DNA of 64,000 nt from Roseovarius nubinhibens ISM. Lineage in GTDB: Bacteria > Pseudomonadota > Alphaproteobacteria > Rhodobacterales > Rhodobacteraceae. The notes under the pieces were generated by a model. The model was not told the origin of the DNA, made no database searches, and worked only from the letters and a program-made list of their open reading frames with translations. A program made the position numbers and the translations under genes. The stretch is taken from contig NZ_CH724156.1 of the NCBI RefSeq assembly GCF_000152625.1, positions 8,966-72,965 of the forward strand, read 5' to 3'. This document shows positions 7,970 through 18,036 of this stretch, piece after piece. Each line of letters opens with the position of its first letter. Position 1 is the first letter of the stretch.

Positions 7970-8452
7970 TCAGAACGCCTCGGGCCTCGCCTCGCGCGCC
8001 ATGAAATCGAGCACGGCATTGACGAATTTCGGCTCGCGCCCCTCGGGGAAGAAGCTCTTGGCGATGTCGACATATTCGACGATCACCACCTTGGGCGGTG
8101 TGCCCTCTTGCATCAGCTCGGCGCCCGCCGCCCGGAACAGCGCCCGCAGCGTCGGGTCGATCCGGTCGATCGGCCATTTCGCCACCAGCGCCCGGTCGGT
8201 CATCTGGTCGATCTTGGCCTGCCACTGCACCGCGCCTTCGATGACATCGGCAAAATGCTCGGCATCGCCTTCCTGCATGTCGATCCCGTCATCGAATTCG
8301 GCGCCGAAGCGGAATTCTAGGAATTCGCGGCGGACCTCGTCGACGGAGAGCGAGGAATGTTCCATTTGGAAAAGTGCCTGCACCGCATAGAGACGCGCGG
8401 CCGAGCGCATTTTGCGCTGTTGGTTGCCGGAGATATTGGGTCTGTCGCTCAT
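7970..8452 (-). CDS. nusB: Transcription antitermination factor NusB
   Basis: A 160-aa all-helical NusB protein: RSAARLYAVQALFQME at the N-terminus and the C-terminal KVVIVEYVDIAKSFF...FVNAVLDFMA motif are characteristic. With NusE/S10 it binds boxA RNA and prevents premature termination in rRNA operons. The ATG at 8452 overlaps the ribH stop by 4 nt (ATGA), so it is translationally coupled, the common alphaproteobacterial ribH-nusB arrangement. A strong terminator follows. Confidence 0.96.
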   Translation of the reverse strand: MSDRPNISGNQQRKMRSAARLYAVQALFQMEHSSLSVDEVRREFLEFRFGAEFDDGIDMQEGDAEHFADVIEGAVQWQAKIDQMTDRALVAKWPIDRIDPTLRALFRAAGAELMQEGTPPKVVIVEYVDIAKSFFPEGREPKFVNAVLDFMAREARPEAF

Positions 8453-8994
8453 GCTGTCGGGGTGTCCTTGGGGTCGCCTGCGAGTTTGTATTCCTCTGCC
8501 GCCGGGGCAAAGCCCACGCCCTTGCGCGGAGCGCCCCATTTGCGCGTCAACGCCACGAGATGCAAGGCCGCAGCGGCGGCCCCTGCCCCTTTATTCATCT
8601 TTTCCGGATTGGCGCGGGCTTCGGCCTGGGCCATATTCTCGACCGTGAGGATGCCATTGCCGATGCAGAGCCCCTGCAGGCCGAGCAAGGTGATCGCCCG
8701 CGAGCTGTCATTGCAGACCGTGTCGTAATGGGTCGTCTCGCCGCGGATCACACAGCCCAGCGCCACGTAACCGTCGAAATTCGACAGCCGTTCGGCAATA
8801 CCGATGGCGGTGGGAATTTCGAGCGCGCCGGGCACTTCGGCAATCTCATAGCTGCCGCCCGAGGCTTCGATCTCGGCCGTCGCCCCGGCGATCATCTGAT
8901 CGGCGATGTCGCGGTAGAACGGCGCCACCACGATGAGCAGTTTCACCGGCTTGTCAAATTCGGCACGGGGCAAGGAATATTCGCTGGCAGCCAT
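8449..8994 (-). CDS. ribH: 6,7-dimethyl-8-ribityllumazine synthase
   Basis: A 181-aa lumazine synthase. It condenses 5-amino-6-ribitylaminouracil with 3,4-dihydroxy-2-butanone 4-phosphate, the penultimate step of riboflavin synthesis. Visible motifs are PGALEIPTAI, VALGCVIRGETTHYD (with the catalytic His region) and GNGILTVEN. The start overlaps the ribB stop (TAATG) and the stop overlaps nusB (ATGA), so ribB-ribH-nusB is one translationally coupled unit. ribD and riboflavin synthase (ribE/ribC) are not in this cluster. Confidence 0.96.
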   Translation of the reverse strand: MAASEYSLPRAEFDKPVKLLIVVAPFYRDIADQMIAGATAEIEASGGSYEIAEVPGALEIPTAIGIAERLSNFDGYVALGCVIRGETTHYDTVCNDSSRAITLLGLQGLCIGNGILTVENMAQAEARANPEKMNKGAGAAAAALHLVALTRKWGAPRKGVGFAPAAEEYKLAGDPKDTPTA

Positions 8995-10160
8995 TAGTTC
9001 GTCTCCGCTTTGGCACCGCTGATCGGGCGGGTGCCGACAATGGAAATCCCGTAGGCATCGAGCCCGAGATAGCGCGTGTCGGGGCTGTCGGTGAGCAGGA
9101 TCAGCTCATGCAGGCCCATATAGGACATGATCTGTGCGCCGAGCCCGGTGTGTTTGATGGTGCGCGGCGTGTCGTCATCCTCCATCTCGGAGGCGAGACG
9201 CGGCCGGGGCTGGCGGAAGAGGAACACGGCACCGCGCCCCTCGGCGGCGATGATCTCCATCGCGCGGGGCAGTTTGCCGGTGGGGCCGCTGCCCGTCGCC
9301 TCGAGCCCGATACCCAGCACATCCTCGAGCGCGTCGAGCGCATGGGTCCGGGCCAGCACCGGTGCGCCATCGGTGATGTCGCCCTTGCTCAGCACCACAT
9401 GTTCGGTGCCGGTGATCTGATCGGCATAGATCGCCATGTCCCAGGCGCCGCCATGCGACGAGGTCACCTTTTCGCGGCGCACCTCATGGATCAGGTTGTC
9501 ATGTTTGTGACGGTAGGCGATGAGATCGGAGATCGTGCCGATCTTCATCTCGTGTTTCTGCGCGAATTCCACCAGATCGGGCAGACGGGCCATGGTGCCA
9601 TCGTCCTTCATGATCTCGCAGATCACCCCCGAGGGATGCAGCCCCGCCAGACGCGAAATATCGACCGCCGCCTCGGTGTGACCGGCGCGGACCAGCACCC
9701 CGCCCTTGCGCGCGCGCAGCGGAAAGACATGGCCCGGCGTGGCGATATCGGCGGCGGATTTCTGTTCATTGATCGCGGTGGCGATGGTGAGGGCGCGGTC
9801 AGCGGCGGAAATGCCGGTGCTCACCCCTTCGCGGGCCTCGATGGAGACGGTGAAGGCGGTCTCGTGGCGCGAGGAATTGTTCACCGCCATCATCGGCAGG
9901 CCCAGCGTTTCAACGCGTTCGGCGGTCATCGGCAGGCAGATCAGCCCGCGGCCATGGGTCGCCATGAAATTGATCGCGGCGGCGTCGGCATGTTCGGCGG
10001 GGATCACCAGATCGCCTTCGTTCTCGCGGTCCTCGTGATCGACGAGAATATACATCCGGCCGGCACGGGCCTCTTCGATGATCTCTTCGGTCGTGGCGAT
10101 GGCGTCGCGAAGCCCTGCCTCGACGGGGCCGGGTTTCTCGAAGGGGACGGTATCGGACAT
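8994..10160 (-). CDS. ribB: 3,4-dihydroxy-2-butanone 4-phosphate synthase with degenerate RibA-like domain
   Basis: A 388-aa protein. Residues about 15-205 are a full RibB domain: [12 protein letters not shown] binds metal/ribulose 5-phosphate and GHTEAAVD is conserved. The C-terminal 180 residues resemble GTP cyclohydrolase II, but the zinc-binding Cys residues of RibA are absent; the segment that should carry them reads [19 protein letters not shown] therefore expect DHBP synthase activity only, with the C-terminal domain structural or regulatory. The ATG at 10160 is used; the open frame continues upstream into the murD 3' region but is not supported. No FMN riboswitch is visible upstream. 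Confidence 0.93.
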   Translation of the reverse strand: MSDTVPFEKPGPVEAGLRDAIATTEEIIEEARAGRMYILVDHEDRENEGDLVIPAEHADAAAINFMATHGRGLICLPMTAERVETLGLPMMAVNNSSRHETAFTVSIEAREGVSTGISAADRALTIATAINEQKSAADIATPGHVFPLRARKGGVLVRAGHTEAAVDISRLAGLHPSGVICEIMKDDGTMARLPDLVEFAQKHEMKIGTISDLIAYRHKHDNLIHEVRREKVTSSHGGAWDMAIYADQITGTEHVVLSKGDITDGAPVLARTHALDALEDVLGIGLEATGSGPTGKLPRAMEIIAAEGRGAVFLFRQPRPRLASEMEDDDTPRTIKHTGLGAQIMSYMGLHELILLTDSPDTRYLGLDAYGISIVGTRPISGAKAETN

Positions 10161-10278
10161 GGGGCAGCCTCTGGTGGTGTCGGGCCCTCCGATACAAGAG
10201 CCGCGCCCCAGATGCCAGTGCAGAGTTGCACAGCCCCTCTGCGGGGCTGGTACTGGGCTGCTGCAAGGTTGAGGGGTA

Positions 10279-11679
10279 TCAGCCGAGGTTGGCGCGCACC
10301 CGGGCGGTGAAATCATCGCCGCGCTGCTCGAAATTGTCGTATTGGTCAAAGCTCGCCGCCGCTGGGGCCAGCAGCACGCAATCGCCCGGTTCCGCCTCTT
10401 CCATGGCGCGGGCCACGGCGCGCTCCATCGTGGTGCAGATCTCGGTCTCGGTCTCGCCCAGATCGAGCGCGAACGCCGCCGCCTCGCGGCCAATCACATA
10501 GGCCTTGACCACATTGGCCAGCCCCGGCGCGAGGCCCGCAAGACCGCCCTCTTTTTGCAAGCCGCCGCAGATCCAGCGAATGCGGCCATAGGCCATGAGG
10601 GCGCGCGCGGCGCTGTCGACATTGGTGGCCTTGCTGTCATTGACAAAGCTCACGCCATTCTGTTCGGCGATGAGCTGGCTGCGATGCGGCAAGCCGCCAA
10701 AGCTCGCAAATCCGGCCTCGATCACCCGGGGCGCGAGGCCGAGAGCGCGGCAGGCGGCATAGGCGGCGCAAGCGTTTTGATGGTTATGGGCACCGGGCAA
10801 GCCCTTGATCTCGCGCAGGTCTATAGATCCGGCCTGTCGTCCCTTCCGGTATTCGCTCAGGAACCCCTTGCGGGCAAAGACCTGCCAGCCGGGACCGGTG
10901 AGCTTGGTGCCGGACGAGATGCGGATCACCCGGTCGTCGCTCGGCCCGACAGAGAGCTGGTTGGCGAGAAACCGGCCCTCGGCCTCGTCGACGCCGATCA
11001 CCGCGCGATCGGGGCCGCCCTCGGAAAAGAGCCGCCGCTTGGCCGCGAAATAGCCGCCCATCCCGCCATGCCGGTCGAGATGATCGGGGCTCAGATTGGT
11101 GAAGACCGCCACATCGGGGGTGAGCGCGCGGGCGAGTTCGGTCTGGTAGCTCGACAGTTCCAGCACCACCACGCCGCCATCCTCGGGCGGGTCGATATCG
11201 AGCACGCCGCGCCCGATATTGCCCGCAAGCTGTGAGGCGCGCCCGGCTTCGCTCAGCACATGGTGGATGAGCGCCGAAGTGGTCGATTTGCCGTTCGAGC
11301 CGGTGACCGCCACCACGCGCGGCGGCGTGTCGAACTCATCAAATCCCTGCGCCGCGAAGGAGCGGAAGAAGAGCCCGATGTCATTGTCCACCGGCACGCC
11401 CGCCGCGAGGGCGGCGGCGATGACGCGGTTGGGTTCGGGATAGAGATGCGGGATGCCGGGGCTGGTGACCAAGAGCGCGATGTCGTCAAAGGCGCCTTGG
11501 CGGGACAGGTCGCTCACTTTGAACCCTTCGCCTGCGGCGATGTCGCGGGCCGCCTCATTGTCGTCCCAGCAGATCGGATGAGCGCCGCCCTCGCGCAGGG
11601 CGCGGGCCGCCGAGAGGCCTGAACGGCCCAGCCCGAGGACTGCGATCCGCTGCTCTTCCACCCCGATGACTGGTATCAT
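10279..11679 (-). CDS. murD: UDP-N-acetylmuramoylalanine--D-glutamate ligase
   Basis: A 466-aa cytoplasmic Mur ligase that adds D-Glu to UDP-MurNAc-L-Ala using ATP. The N-terminal Rossmann-like domain has [12 protein letters not shown], the ATP-binding P-loop is [13 protein letters not shown], and the later YVIG and [21 protein letters not shown] motifs are typical of MurD. GAGGTGG precedes the ATG. It is 187 nt from mraY rather than coupled like the other mur genes, and that gap contains a triple TACCGAC repeat suggesting its own promoter. In many relatives ftsW follows; here ribB does. Confidence 0.97.
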   Translation of the reverse strand: MIPVIGVEEQRIAVLGLGRSGLSAARALREGGAHPICWDDNEAARDIAAGEGFKVSDLSRQGAFDDIALLVTSPGIPHLYPEPNRVIAAALAAGVPVDNDIGLFFRSFAAQGFDEFDTPPRVVAVTGSNGKSTTSALIHHVLSEAGRASQLAGNIGRGVLDIDPPEDGGVVVLELSSYQTELARALTPDVAVFTNLSPDHLDRHGGMGGYFAAKRRLFSEGGPDRAVIGVDEAEGRFLANQLSVGPSDDRVIRISSGTKLTGPGWQVFARKGFLSEYRKGRQAGSIDLREIKGLPGAHNHQNACAAYAACRALGLAPRVIEAGFASFGGLPHRSQLIAEQNGVSFVNDSKATNVDSAARALMAYGRIRWICGGLQKEGGLAGLAPGLANVVKAYVIGREAAAFALDLGETETEICTTMERAVARAMEEAEPGDCVLLAPAAASFDQYDNFEQRGDDFTARVRANLG

Positions 11680-11766
11680 TGGCCACCTCTATTCCTTGAT
11701 GATCTATCGCTACAGCGGGCGGGGCGGAAGGTCCAGTATGGACAAATCCGGGCCGAAATCGCCCTG

Positions 11767-11795
11767 TCGGTAACCTGTCGGTATTGCGTCGGTAA
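11767..11795 (-). promoter_or_regulatory. Triple TACCGAC repeat, candidate response-regulator site for murD
   Basis: On the minus strand three exact copies of TACCGAC start every 11 bp (11789-11795, 11778-11784, 11767-11773) with 4-nt spacers GCAA and AGGT. A weak -10 (CATACT) lies about 25 nt further on with no -35 match. Seven-bp direct repeats with 11-bp period are typical for OmpR/PhoB-family regulators. The same element recurs at 56362-56390. Confidence 0.6.
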
Positions 11796-11866
11796 GACGG
11801 CGGTGGGCGATGTCGCCCACGCGCCTGATTGAATCGCGCCCTTGGACGCCGATCTGGGCGGGCGGA

Positions 11867-12949
11867 TTACCGGACCTTGAGCGTCGCCAGACCGATCAGC
11901 GCGAGGATCAGCGCCACGATCCAGAAGCGGATCACGATCTGCGGCTCGGACCAGCCTTTTTTCTCGTAATGGTGATGGATCGGGGCCATGAGAAACACCC
12001 GCTTGCCGGTGCGTTTGAAATAGAGCACCTGAATGATCACCGAGAGCGCCTCGACCACGAAGAGGCCGCCGATGATGGCGAGCACGATCTCGTGCTTGGT
12101 CACCACCGCGATGGCACCGAGCGCGCCACCGAGCGCAAGGCTGCCGGTGTCGCCCATAAAGACCGCGGCGGGCGGGGCGTTATACCACAAAAAGCCCAAG
12201 CCGCCGCCCACGAGCCCCGCGACAAAGATCAGGATTTCGCCAGTGCCCGGCACGTAATGCACATCGAGATATTCGGTAAAGTCGACCCGCCCCACCGCAT
12301 AGGCGATGACGCCGAGCGATACCGAGGCGATCATCACCGGCATGATGGCCAGCCCGTCGAGCCCATCGGTGAGGTTCACCGCATTGGCCGAGCCGACGAT
12401 CACGATCATCGCAAAGGGGATGAAGAACCAGCCGAGATTGAGCAGCACATCCTTGAACACCGGCAGCGCCAGCTGATGCTGCAGCGCCTCGGGGTGAAAG
12501 AGCGTCGCCACATAGGCGGCAACGGCCGAGATAAAGAAGCCGATGGCGAGGCGCACCTTGCCCGGCACGCCCTTGTGGTTGCCCTTGGAGACCTTGGCGT
12601 AGTCGTCGGCAAAGCCGATGAGACCAAAGCCCAGCGTGACCATCATCACCACCCAGACATAGGGGTTGTCGAGCCGCGCCCAGAGCAGCGTCGCGGTTAG
12701 CATCGCGCCGACGATCAACAGCCCGCCCATGGTCGGTGTGCCGGCCTTGGCGAAATGGGTCTCGGGGCCGTCTTCGCGGATCGGCTGGCCCTTGCCCTGA
12801 CGGCGGCGCAGCACGTTGATCAGCGGCGGGCCGAAGAGGAAGCCGAAGAACAGCGCCGTGAGAAAGGCCCCACCGGCCCGGAATGTGATGTAGCGAAACA
12901 GGTTAAAGAGATCGCCACCGTCAGACAGGGCAGTCAGCCAATAGAGCAT
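11867..12949 (-). CDS. mraY: Phospho-N-acetylmuramoyl-pentapeptide transferase
   Basis: A 360-aa polytopic membrane protein of about ten TM helices. It transfers phospho-MurNAc-pentapeptide to undecaprenyl phosphate to make lipid I. Diagnostic motifs are [15 protein letters not shown] and [16 protein letters not shown] (catalytic Asp and Mg2+ sites), plus the C-terminal MAPIHHHYE. It starts 3 nt after the murF stop, within the mur operon. The downstream stop is followed by 187 nt before murD in the same direction. Confidence 0.97.
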   Translation of the reverse strand: MLYWLTALSDGGDLFNLFRYITFRAGGAFLTALFFGFLFGPPLINVLRRRQGKGQPIREDGPETHFAKAGTPTMGGLLIVGAMLTATLLWARLDNPYVWVVMMVTLGFGLIGFADDYAKVSKGNHKGVPGKVRLAIGFFISAVAAYVATLFHPEALQHQLALPVFKDVLLNLGWFFIPFAMIVIVGSANAVNLTDGLDGLAIMPVMIASVSLGVIAYAVGRVDFTEYLDVHYVPGTGEILIFVAGLVGGGLGFLWYNAPPAAVFMGDTGSLALGGALGAIAVVTKHEIVLAIIGGLFVVEALSVIIQVLYFKRTGKRVFLMAPIHHHYEKKGWSEPQIVIRFWIVALILALIGLATLKVR

Positions 12950-12952
12950 TGT

Positions 12953-14398
12953 TCAATCGTCCTCGTTATTATTGGGACGTCGACGACGCCCGATATTGCG
13001 CAGGCTCTCGGCCACAAGGCTCACTCGGCTGCCCTTGGAACCCTTGACCAGAACCACGTCGCCCGCATCCACCAGATCGGGGAGTTCTGCAACCATTTCC
13101 TCGGCCATATCGGCCCAGGTGCCCCGCTGTGCGCGGGGAAGCGCCTGCCAGAGGTGGCGCATCCGGGGGCCGACGCAATGCACCGTGTCGAGCTGGGCAA
13201 TCAGCGGCCAGGTGGCGATGTCGGTATGCACCGCGATCTCATTGGGGCCAAGTTCGAGCATGTCGCCCAGAATGGCGATGCGCCGCCCGCGGGCGATGCG
13301 CCCGACATTGTCGCGCGGCGTGGCGGCAGCGAGCACTTCGAGCGCCGCCTCGAGCGAGGTCGGGTTGGCGTTGAACGCATCATCAATGAGATCGAGCACC
13401 CAGCCCTGCCGGGCCTCGTCCATCATCACATCTTCGCGGGTGCCGCGCCCGGCGGGCGGCTGCCAGAGCGCCAGATCGGGGGCGGCGCGGCCCGCGTCGC
13501 CGCCGAGCGCCGCCACGGCGGCCAGCGCCCCGAGCCCGTTCATCGCGAAATGCCGGCCCGCGCAGTCAAGTTTGAACAGCGCCGTCTCGCCCTGGATCTC
13601 GGCGCGGATCACCGTGCGATCGCCGGTGATCTGCACCGTATCGAGATGATAGTCGCGCGCCTTGGTGCCAAAGCGGCGGATGCTGGCCCCGGCGCGGGTC
13701 GCGGCCTCTTCGAGAATGGGGGTGGTGTCGAGATCGGCATTGACCACGGCGATGCCGCCCGGCTCCAGCCCCTCGAAAATCGCGGCCTTTTCGCGGGCGA
13801 TGCCCTCGATATTCTCGAAGGCTTCGAGATGGGCGGCGGCGACGGTGGTGACCATCGCCACATGCGGCCGCGCCAGACGCGCCAAGGGCGCAATCTCGCC
13901 GGGGTGGTTCATGCCGATTTCGATCACCGCAAACTGGGTGTCGCGCGGCATCCGGGCCAGTGTCAGCGGCACGCCCCAATGGTTGTTATAGCTTGCCTCG
14001 GCGGCATGGGTGCGGCCCTGACGCGCCAGCACCGTGCGCAGCATTTCCTTGGTCGAGGTCTTGCCGACCGAGCCGGTGACGGCGACGACGCGCGCCTCGC
14101 TGCGGGCGCGGGCGGCGCGGCCCAAGGCCTCGAGTGCGGCCAGCACATCCTCGACGATCAACAGCGGCGCATCGGCGGCGACGCCCTCGGGGATATGGCT
14201 CACCAGCGCGGCCCCTGCCCCTTTGCCCAAGGCTTGCGCCACGAAATCATGGCCATCGCGGGCGGCCTTGAGCGCCACGAAGAGATCGCCTTCGGCCAAA
14301 GTCCGGGTGTCGATGGAGACGCCGGAGACCTGCCAGTCGCCTTGCGCTGTGCCGCCGGTGGCCTCGGCCGCCTCGCGGGCGGTCCAAAGCGCGCTCAT
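12953..14398 (-). CDS. murF: UDP-N-acetylmuramoyl-tripeptide--D-alanyl-D-alanine ligase
   Basis: A 481-aa Mur ligase that adds the D-Ala-D-Ala dipeptide to the UDP-MurNAc-tripeptide. P-loop VTGSVGKTSTKEML, then YNNHWGVPLTLARM and DDAFNANPTSLEAAL are MurF hallmarks. The ATG overlaps the murE stop by 4 nt (ATGA). The C-terminal tail is basic (RNIGRRRRPNNNEDD). Cytoplasmic, last soluble step before MraY. Confidence 0.97.
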   Translation of the reverse strand: MSALWTAREAAEATGGTAQGDWQVSGVSIDTRTLAEGDLFVALKAARDGHDFVAQALGKGAGAALVSHIPEGVAADAPLLIVEDVLAALEALGRAARARSEARVVAVTGSVGKTSTKEMLRTVLARQGRTHAAEASYNNHWGVPLTLARMPRDTQFAVIEIGMNHPGEIAPLARLARPHVAMVTTVAAAHLEAFENIEGIAREKAAIFEGLEPGGIAVVNADLDTTPILEEAATRAGASIRRFGTKARDYHLDTVQITGDRTVIRAEIQGETALFKLDCAGRHFAMNGLGALAAVAALGGDAGRAAPDLALWQPPAGRGTREDVMMDEARQGWVLDLIDDAFNANPTSLEAALEVLAAATPRDNVGRIARGRRIAILGDMLELGPNEIAVHTDIATWPLIAQLDTVHCVGPRMRHLWQALPRAQRGTWADMAEEMVAELPDLVDAGDVVLVKGSKGSRVSLVAESLRNIGRRRRPNNNEDD

Positions 14399-15870
14399 GC
14401 GAGCCTCCCGTCAAGGGCGGCCACGGCGACGCTCGCCTGTTCGCAATCGTCGAAAGGCAGCACATCGTCGCCGACGGTCTGCCCGGTCTCATGGCCCTTG
14501 CCGAGGATCAGCAGCGCATCCCCCGGCCCCAGCATGTCGACGCCGCGCAGAATCGCCTCGGCCCGGTCGCCCATTTCGAGCGCCTCGGGACAGCCTTCGA
14601 GCACGGCGGCGCGGATCAGCGCCGGATCTTCGCTGCGCGGGTTGTCATCGGTGACGATGACCTGATCGGCATGTTCGCCCGCCGCGCGGCCCATCAGCGG
14701 GCGTTTGCCCGCGTCGCGGTCGCCACCGGCGCCGACGATGGCGATGAGACGGCCCATCACATGCGGGCGCAGGGCGCGGATCGCGGTGCCGACCGCATCG
14801 GGGGTATGGGCGTAATCGACAAAGACCGCCGCGCCGTTTTCGCGGGTCGCGGCCAGTTCCATCCGGCCCCGCACCGTGCGCATCTGCGGCAAGGTGTCAA
14901 AGACGCGCGACGGATCGGCCCCGGTGGCAATGGCGAGACCGGCGGCAAGCAGCAGGTTCTCGCCCTGAAACCCGCCGATGAGCGGCACGGTGGTCTGATA
15001 GGGGCGGCCTTCCCAGTCAAAGCGCATGGTCTGACCGGTGGTCTCGAACCGCTGGGCGCGCAGGATGAGATCGGCCTCGTCCTTGCGTCCGACGCAGAGG
15101 ATGCCCTGCCCCCGGTGGCGGGCGATCTCGGCCATCTCGGCACCGCGCGGATCGTCGATATTGATCACCGCCGTGCCATCCTCGGGCAGGACGCGGGCAA
15201 AGAGCCCGGCCTTGGCGTCGAAATATTCGTCAAAGCTCGCGTGGTAATCGAGGTGATCCTGGGTGAAATTGGTAAAGCCCGCCGCGGCGAGCTGTACCCC
15301 GTCGAGACGGCGCTGGGCGAGCCCGTGGCTCGACGCTTCCATCGCGGCATGGGTAACACCAGCCGCCTGACATTCGGCCAGGACGCGGTGCAGGGTGATC
15401 GGTTCGGGCGTGGTATGGGCGAGCGGCACCTGATAGGCGCCCTCGACCCCGGTGGTGCCGAGATTGACCGCCTCAAAGCCCAGCTCGGCCCAGATCTGCC
15501 GGGTAAAGCTCGCCACCGAGGTTTTGCCATTGGTGCCGGTGACGGCGATCATGCATTCGGGCTGGCCGCCATACCAGAGCGCAGCGGCATAAGAGAGCGT
15601 CTGGCGCGGGTCTTCCGCCACCACCAGCGCCACCGCCGCCCCGTCGAGCAGATCGCGGGCCAGCGCCGCGCCCTCGGCATCGGTGAGCACGGCCGCCGCG
15701 CCGCGCTCGAGCGCGGTGGCGATAAAGCGCGCACCATGCACATTGGTGCCCGGCAAAGCGGCAAAGAGATGGCCCTCGCGGGTCTGTCGGCTGTCCACCG
15801 ACAGGCCGGTGACAAGGGCCTGGGCACCGCCTTGGGCGGTCAGCCCCAACTCGGTCAAAGATTTACGCAT
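14395..15870 (-). CDS. murE: UDP-N-acetylmuramoyl-L-alanyl-D-glutamate--2,6-diaminopimelate ligase
   Basis: A 491-aa Mur ligase that adds meso-diaminopimelate. P-loop VTGTNGKTSVASF, and the specificity motif DNPRSEDP, where the Asn-Pro-Arg signature marks the meso-DAP-adding enzymes rather than Lys-adding ones. I choose the ATG at 15870 because GGAGGG lies 7 nt before it; an ATG 6 codons upstream overlaps that Shine-Dalgarno. The gene follows ftsI with a 25-nt gap. Confidence 0.96.
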   Translation of the reverse strand: MRKSLTELGLTAQGGAQALVTGLSVDSRQTREGHLFAALPGTNVHGARFIATALERGAAAVLTDAEGAALARDLLDGAAVALVVAEDPRQTLSYAAALWYGGQPECMIAVTGTNGKTSVASFTRQIWAELGFEAVNLGTTGVEGAYQVPLAHTTPEPITLHRVLAECQAAGVTHAAMEASSHGLAQRRLDGVQLAAAGFTNFTQDHLDYHASFDEYFDAKAGLFARVLPEDGTAVINIDDPRGAEMAEIARHRGQGILCVGRKDEADLILRAQRFETTGQTMRFDWEGRPYQTTVPLIGGFQGENLLLAAGLAIATGADPSRVFDTLPQMRTVRGRMELAATRENGAAVFVDYAHTPDAVGTAIRALRPHVMGRLIAIVGAGGDRDAGKRPLMGRAAGEHADQVIVTDDNPRSEDPALIRAAVLEGCPEALEMGDRAEAILRGVDMLGPGDALLILGKGHETGQTVGDDVLPFDDCEQASVAVAALDGRLA

Positions 15871-15895
15871 GGCGTTCCCGCCCTCCACTGGCCGC

Positions 15896-17677
15896 TCAGT
15901 TCGATGTGAGCGTTATATCAGCCAATGGGGCGGGTTCAATCTCGGGTCTGAGGCCCAGAAGCGGCGCCACGCGGCCGATGATTTCGGCGGCGACCGGCAC
16001 GGCGGTCCAGCCAGCAGTGCGGCGCGGTTCCTTGCCGGAGGTTTCCACCGGCTCGTCCAGCGTCACCACCAGCACATATTTCGGGTCATGCGCCGGGAAG
16101 ATCGTGGCGAAGGTCGCGATCACCTTGTCGTCGTAATAGCCGCCGGTGGGCTTGGGTTTATCGGCGGTGCCGGTCTTGCCGCCCACCGCGTAGCCCGGCA
16201 CTTCGCCCATGCTGGCGGTGCCTTCGCTGACCACTTTGCGCAGCATGTCACGCGCGGCGCGGGCGGATTTTTCGGACATGACCCGGTGGCCCGGCTCGAC
16301 ACGCGGTTTGTGCAGGAGCGTGGGTTTCACATAGGTGCCGCCATTGGCAATCGCCGCATAGCCTGCGGCGAGGTGCAGCGGGCTCGACGAGAGGCCGTGC
16401 CCATAGGAGATGGTCATGGTCGACAGCTCGTTCCAGCGGGCGGGCAGCAGCGGTTTGCCGCCCGCCGCCTCGATGATCTCGAACGGCGTCGGCTCGAAGA
16501 AGCCGAGCGATTTGAGGAACTCCTGCTGACGCGAGGCGCCGATCATCTGGGCGATGCGGGCGGTGCCGATGTTGGAGGATTTGACGATCACCGTCGTGGC
16601 GCTCAGCGAAGAGCCGTAATTGCGAAAATCGCGGATGCTGAACCCGTCCTGGCGCAGCGGGCCCTTGGTGTCGATCATCGTCTCGGGGTTGATGAGCCCG
16701 AGGTCCATGGCCTGTGCCACGGTGAAGATCTTGAAGGTCGAGCCGAGCTCGTAGACGCCCTGCACCGCGCGGTTGAACAGCGGGCTGTCGCTGGCATCGC
16801 CAGAGACCGCCGGGCGCGGCCGGTCGTTCGGGTCGAAATCGGGCAGCGAGGCGATGGAGATCACTTCGCCGGTGTGGACATCCATCAGCACCGCCGCCGC
16901 GCCCTTGGCGTTCATCAGGCGCATGCCGCCGTGGAGCACCTGTTCGATGGCGGATTGGATGGTGAGATCGATGGAGAGCTTGAGCGGCTCATGCCCCTGC
17001 GCCGGATCGCGCAGACGGTCGTCGTAGAAACGCTCGATCCCCGCCACGCCAATCACCTCGGCGGCATGGACGCCCTCGCGGCCAAAGCTCGCACCGCCGA
17101 GCACATGGGCGGCCAGCTTGCCATTGGGGTAGAGGCGCATTTCGCGCGGTCCAAAGAGCAGGCCCGGCTCGCCAATGTCATGCACGGCCTGGCGCTGTTC
17201 GGGGCTGATTTTCTTCTTGATCCACAGGAACTTGCGCTTGCCAGTGAAGTCGCGCATCAGCCGGTCCTGATCGAGATCGGGGAAGATCTTGACCAGCTCG
17301 CGCACGGCGCGTTCCGGTTCGATCATCTGCTGCGGCTGGGCATAGAGGCTGTGGGTATCGAAATTGGTCGCAAGGATGCGGCCCTTGCGGTCGACGATAT
17401 CGGCGCGCTGGGCGAGGATCGAGGCACCCGCGGCGCTGGCACGCGGCTCGGCCGGTTCGGACTGGGCCAGAACCGCCATCCGCCCGCCGATCACGATGAA
17501 GGCGCAAAAGAACATGGCCCCCATGACCAAAAGCCGCCCCTCGGCGCGGCGGCGGTCGCGGTCGCGCATCTCTTCGTGGCGCAGGCGGATGTTCTCGCGT
17601 TCGATGGCGTCGGGGTTTTCGCCCTGATGGCGGGCCTTGAGGATACGGGCCAGAGGCCGAAGCGGGGTGCGGATCAT
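15896..17677 (-). CDS. ftsI: Peptidoglycan transpeptidase FtsI (PBP3)
   Basis: A 593-aa class B penicillin-binding protein, the septal transpeptidase. There is one N-terminal TM helix (about residues 50-70), a dimerisation/pedestal domain, then a transpeptidase domain with STFK (SxxK nucleophile), SSN (SxN) and KTG in GGKTGTADKP. The start overlaps the ftsL stop by 4 nt (ATGA). Its partner glycosyltransferase FtsW, normally downstream in the same cluster, is not in this window. Confidence 0.96.
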   Translation of the reverse strand: MIRTPLRPLARILKARHQGENPDAIERENIRLRHEEMRDRDRRRAEGRLLVMGAMFFCAFIVIGGRMAVLAQSEPAEPRASAAGASILAQRADIVDRKGRILATNFDTHSLYAQPQQMIEPERAVRELVKIFPDLDQDRLMRDFTGKRKFLWIKKKISPEQRQAVHDIGEPGLLFGPREMRLYPNGKLAAHVLGGASFGREGVHAAEVIGVAGIERFYDDRLRDPAQGHEPLKLSIDLTIQSAIEQVLHGGMRLMNAKGAAAVLMDVHTGEVISIASLPDFDPNDRPRPAVSGDASDSPLFNRAVQGVYELGSTFKIFTVAQAMDLGLINPETMIDTKGPLRQDGFSIRDFRNYGSSLSATTVIVKSSNIGTARIAQMIGASRQQEFLKSLGFFEPTPFEIIEAAGGKPLLPARWNELSTMTISYGHGLSSSPLHLAAGYAAIANGGTYVKPTLLHKPRVEPGHRVMSEKSARAARDMLRKVVSEGTASMGEVPGYAVGGKTGTADKPKPTGGYYDDKVIATFATIFPAHDPKYVLVVTLDEPVETSGKEPRRTAGWTAVPVAAEIIGRVAPLLGLRPEIEPAPLADITLTSN

Positions 17678-18036
17678 TCTACGCTCTCCTGTGCGGACAC
17701 ATCCACGGAATTGCTCAGATCAATCGGCAGGCCTTCGAGCGCGCCTGCGACCGGCGGGTAGGCCACCTGATCGACGCGGCCGAACTGATGCGGCTGCAGC
17801 GGCAAGAGGCCAAGACGTTCGTAATTCAGCTCGGCCAGATCGCGGAGCCGGTCGGGACGGTTGAGATAGGCCCATTCCGCCTTGAGCACGCGCAGCCGCT
17901 GGCGGGTGCCGGCAATCTGCGTTTCGAGCCGTTCGGCCCGGTCCTGCGCGGCCTGGGTCTCGTAATTCTCGCGATAGGCCCAGAAGGCCAACCCGACGAC
18001 GATCAAGGCGCTGAGGATATAGAAGAAGCTGCGCAT
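17674..18036 (-). CDS. ftsL: Cell division protein FtsL
   Basis: A 120-aa bitopic protein: a TM helix near the N-terminus (about residues 3-20) followed by a heptad-rich coiled coil (ERLETQIAGTRQRLRVLKAEWAYLNRPDRL), as in FtsL of the FtsQLB complex. Identification rests on this architecture and its position between rsmH and ftsI. It overlaps rsmH by 1 nt and ftsI by 4 nt. The C-terminal part is Pro/Val-rich and variable. Confidence 0.9.
   Translation of the reverse strand: MRSFFYILSALIVVGLAFWAYRENYETQAAQDRAERLETQIAGTRQRLRVLKAEWAYLNRPDRLRDLAELNYERLGLLPLQPHQFGRVDQVAYPPVAGALEGLPIDLSNSVDVSAQESVE

Noticed and set aside
10161..10278. FMN riboswitch before ribB
   Set aside because: The conserved RFN core is absent and the gap is only about 118 nt. 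A CAGCCCC/GGGGCTG hairpin is present, but without a T-run.
12755..14665. 636-aa plus-strand open frame
   Set aside because: It runs antisense across mraY, murF and murE, which are unmistakable. Long shadow frames are expected in GC-rich DNA.
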